NCBI RefSeq assembly: GCF_900496995.4
Contig: NC_044018.1
Location: 14,098,501-14,162,500 of the forward strand
Length of the DNA: 64,000 nt
Origin: Aquila chrysaetos chrysaetos
Lineage: Eukaryota > Chordata > Aves > Accipitriformes > Accipitridae
Direction: 5' to 3'
Under the pieces are notes generated by a model, which saw only the letters and a list, made by a program, of their open reading frames with translations, searched no databases and was not told the DNA's origin. How positions within the stretch are numbered: position 1 is the first letter of the stretch; each line of letters starts with the position of its first letter. Position numbers and translations under genes: made by a program. Positions 61,801 to 64,000 of this stretch are shown here, in pieces.

Positions 61801-64000
61801 TCTCCAGAAACTAGTGCAGCTTCAGAAAATAAGCTGACAGAAAAAAAGAAAAAAAAAAAGTATTTGTAACTGTCTTCTAATGCAGTCTTATTAGGTAGAC
61901 CACTGTCACATGGCAAAACAACTTTTTGATGTCTTTCTTTAACTAACATTTTACAACTGCAGGCAGTGCTCTCCTAATCAGACTTGTAGATTGGAAACCT
62001 TTTTAGAAATATCTGACCATAAGAAGTAAAGTAGTGGTTTGGCACAAAAAATGACATTTTCAGTGTATGACGCTCCACCAATGATGTGTTAACTCTGTCC
62101 CTAAATGACCTAATGAGAAATACATAATAAATATGTATCTAAGTGCACATTGGTTACTTAATTTTTACCTTATTATAAGCTGTTTTCCAAGCTTCTGAAA
62201 GAGAAAAGGCAAAATGGTTTCTCCAATATAAGACATGAACTGTTCTTGCATTTCCCCTTTAAAACTAGAGAGATTGTCCATTATACATAAATTTTTTTTA
62301 TTGAAAAGCTGTTGGCAACCTAAAATTTGCCTGCGTGTATTATAACAGGGTTATTTTCTCAGTCTTTTCCTTTTTCGTATGTGCTTTAGGATCTTTTATT
62401 AAGTCATTGTTCTGTAGCTGCATTCTATTATAATTCTGCTCGTTTTTAATAATATGTATGATACTTCTGCTACCCTGAAGGACTCCCATGAAAATTAAAT
62501 GTTTAAATGAAACGAGCACCCAATGCTTCTTTCTATTAGGCTAGTTAATATTTTAGAAAATATTTTTATCTGTGAGACTTTCAATACCTCAACTCCAAAA
62601 TGACTTTCTAAATATTATAAGCAATAACAAATACCCCTTGACTGAATAGCAAAGAAGAAATTCAATCTGTGCAACAGTTGCTATTCATAAACTGTTTGAG
62701 CTTCACTCTTATGGTTTATGATGTTAGTTGAACCCTTTTGACTCAGTTACAGAACTAGATTCAGTCGGGGACTCATACCTTGCTATATATAAATACATTT
62801 TAGAGTTAGCCTCTATTCTCCTTTTTCAAATATAGAGCCCGATCCTGGAGACCTAAGTCATTCAAAATTCATATCAATTTTACTGCCAGGCCAGCATCAT
62901 CCTGACTATAATACAGAAAAGGCTGTCACCAGATATATGCACACAATTTCCTTTGAAGCCGATGAGGTCTCTGCTCACATTCATAGCAAGAATACAGCCT
63001 TAGATGCTTAGAAATGACAAATGTACACAATCAGAATTCCTTCAGCTTGCTAAGGTGTATAAGTATTGAATAAAATCATCGAGACTGCACTGTGATGCTT
63101 TTAAAAATAAGTTTCAGCTCAACAAAAATTAATTTAAGTAGTCCAAATTTGTAATTTCAATACTATTTCCCGTAAAAATTTCTAAACAACATTTTCGCAG
63201 CCTCTAAACTCAACTTTGGGTCTCAAATACAAGTAGTGCCTATTCATGTATATCATTCTTCCAGCTAAAAGTCTGGCTGACCTAATTAGACTTGCAGGTT
63301 AACCCTGTTATCTTCATACTTCTTTTTGTGATCTTGTCCATACAAACCTATTGTTTTCAACAGTTTCTTTAGAGATGTAGTGTACCAAACTTTAACCAGC
63401 TACTTTATGTATAATGCATAAATGAGTATAGACTACAGCTCATTTTACTTAGCTGTGTTTTTCCTTCAGTAATAACGGAAGTAAATAGCCATGCAAAATT
63501 CATGTTTATCCCTAAGTTTAGAAGATGCAGCATGACTTGAATATACTCAGGATAAGTTGCATAAGGTATGACAGTACTTTACCTTAACTTCCTCCTCCCC
63601 TCTGAAAAAAAAAAGCAGAAATTAATGTGATTTTCACAGAGAAAAAAAGGAAAAAAAATCTGATTTGAGACAAGACTGGTTTTGTACCTGTTTGTTTTAT
63701 TCTCAGCTGTGCTACAAAGTCCCTCAGTGACCCTGGTCATGTCACTGAGAGCTAGGCCAGGCTGGTGCCTGTAATTATTATTTAAAGTGAAAAAAACAGA
63801 AGCACTTTTCTGTTTGAAAACATGGGCAAAATTTATATCATATCCTACTGTTACTCATCTTAGCTATGAAAAATCTGGGTTCAGTTCCCTATGTAGCCAG
63901 AGTAGTTTAAATCTGTCATTCAGTTTAAGTGTATCTACTAGTTAGACACACTACAGGCTATCTGATTATTCTCCAGTCACCATGTTGTAACCCTGCCCTT
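55841..64000. other. Upstream flank of LRATD1, no gene seen
   Basis: After the CpG island the sequence returns to AT-rich intergenic DNA. A locally GC-rich patch at about 60190-60420 has open frames on both strands with no family resemblance. A T run lies near 57480-57496 and an AT microsatellite near 57232-57246. Old-repeat-like wording occurs near 58860-58950 and 62835-62990. I find no coding exon or RNA gene. Confidence 0.5.

Overview
This is a vertebrate nuclear window, almost certainly from a bird. It contains CR1 retrotransposons, both moderately young and very old, and solo LTRs of an avian endogenous retrovirus family. It has one compact CpG-island gene and otherwise long, AT-rich, gene-free DNA. 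I see no prokaryotic gene organisation, CRISPR array or operon.

The one protein-coding gene I can support is LRATD1 (formerly FAM84A), on the minus strand with its coding sequence at 53795-54649 (284 residues). It lies in a strong CpG island (about 53.95-55.84 kb). The sequence suggests a small 128-bp intron in the 5' leader (54687-54814), a GC-box/CCAAT promoter near 55.58-55.61 kb, and a proximal poly(A) signal at 53484-53489. The protein has the LRAT fold's histidines, but serine stands where active family members have the catalytic cysteine, so it is probably a pseudoenzyme.

From left to right: 0-1.3 kb holds a solo LTR with a plausible 5-bp target duplication. 2.0-4.4 kb is a very old antisense CR1. 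8.7-9.1 kb is a second LTR of the same family, younger-looking, with intact CRE and TATA motifs. 12.5 kb has a short antisense piece of an LTR relative. 15.3-17.4 kb is a longer CR1 (minus) with broken reverse transcriptase, and 21.8-22.6 kb has two CR1 pieces meeting 3' end to 3' end. 27.2-27.7 kb is an old CR1/L3-like fragment. From 27.7 to 53.4 kb there is no recognisable gene, only low-complexity runs, two related inverted repeats (40.26 and 50.85 kb) and a possible conserved regulatory block near 45.6 kb. From 55.85 kb to the end I again see no gene.

The gene-poor setting fits the known placement of LRATD1 in a large intergenic region (human 2p24). I find no undescribed multigene system. 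The observations most worth following up are the LRATD1 active-site substitution and G-rich leader, the intact LTR promoter, the paired inverted repeats, the motif-dense block at 45.6 kb, and a possible orphan exon near 41.0 kb. Element calls rest on remembered family patterns and were not checked by search.
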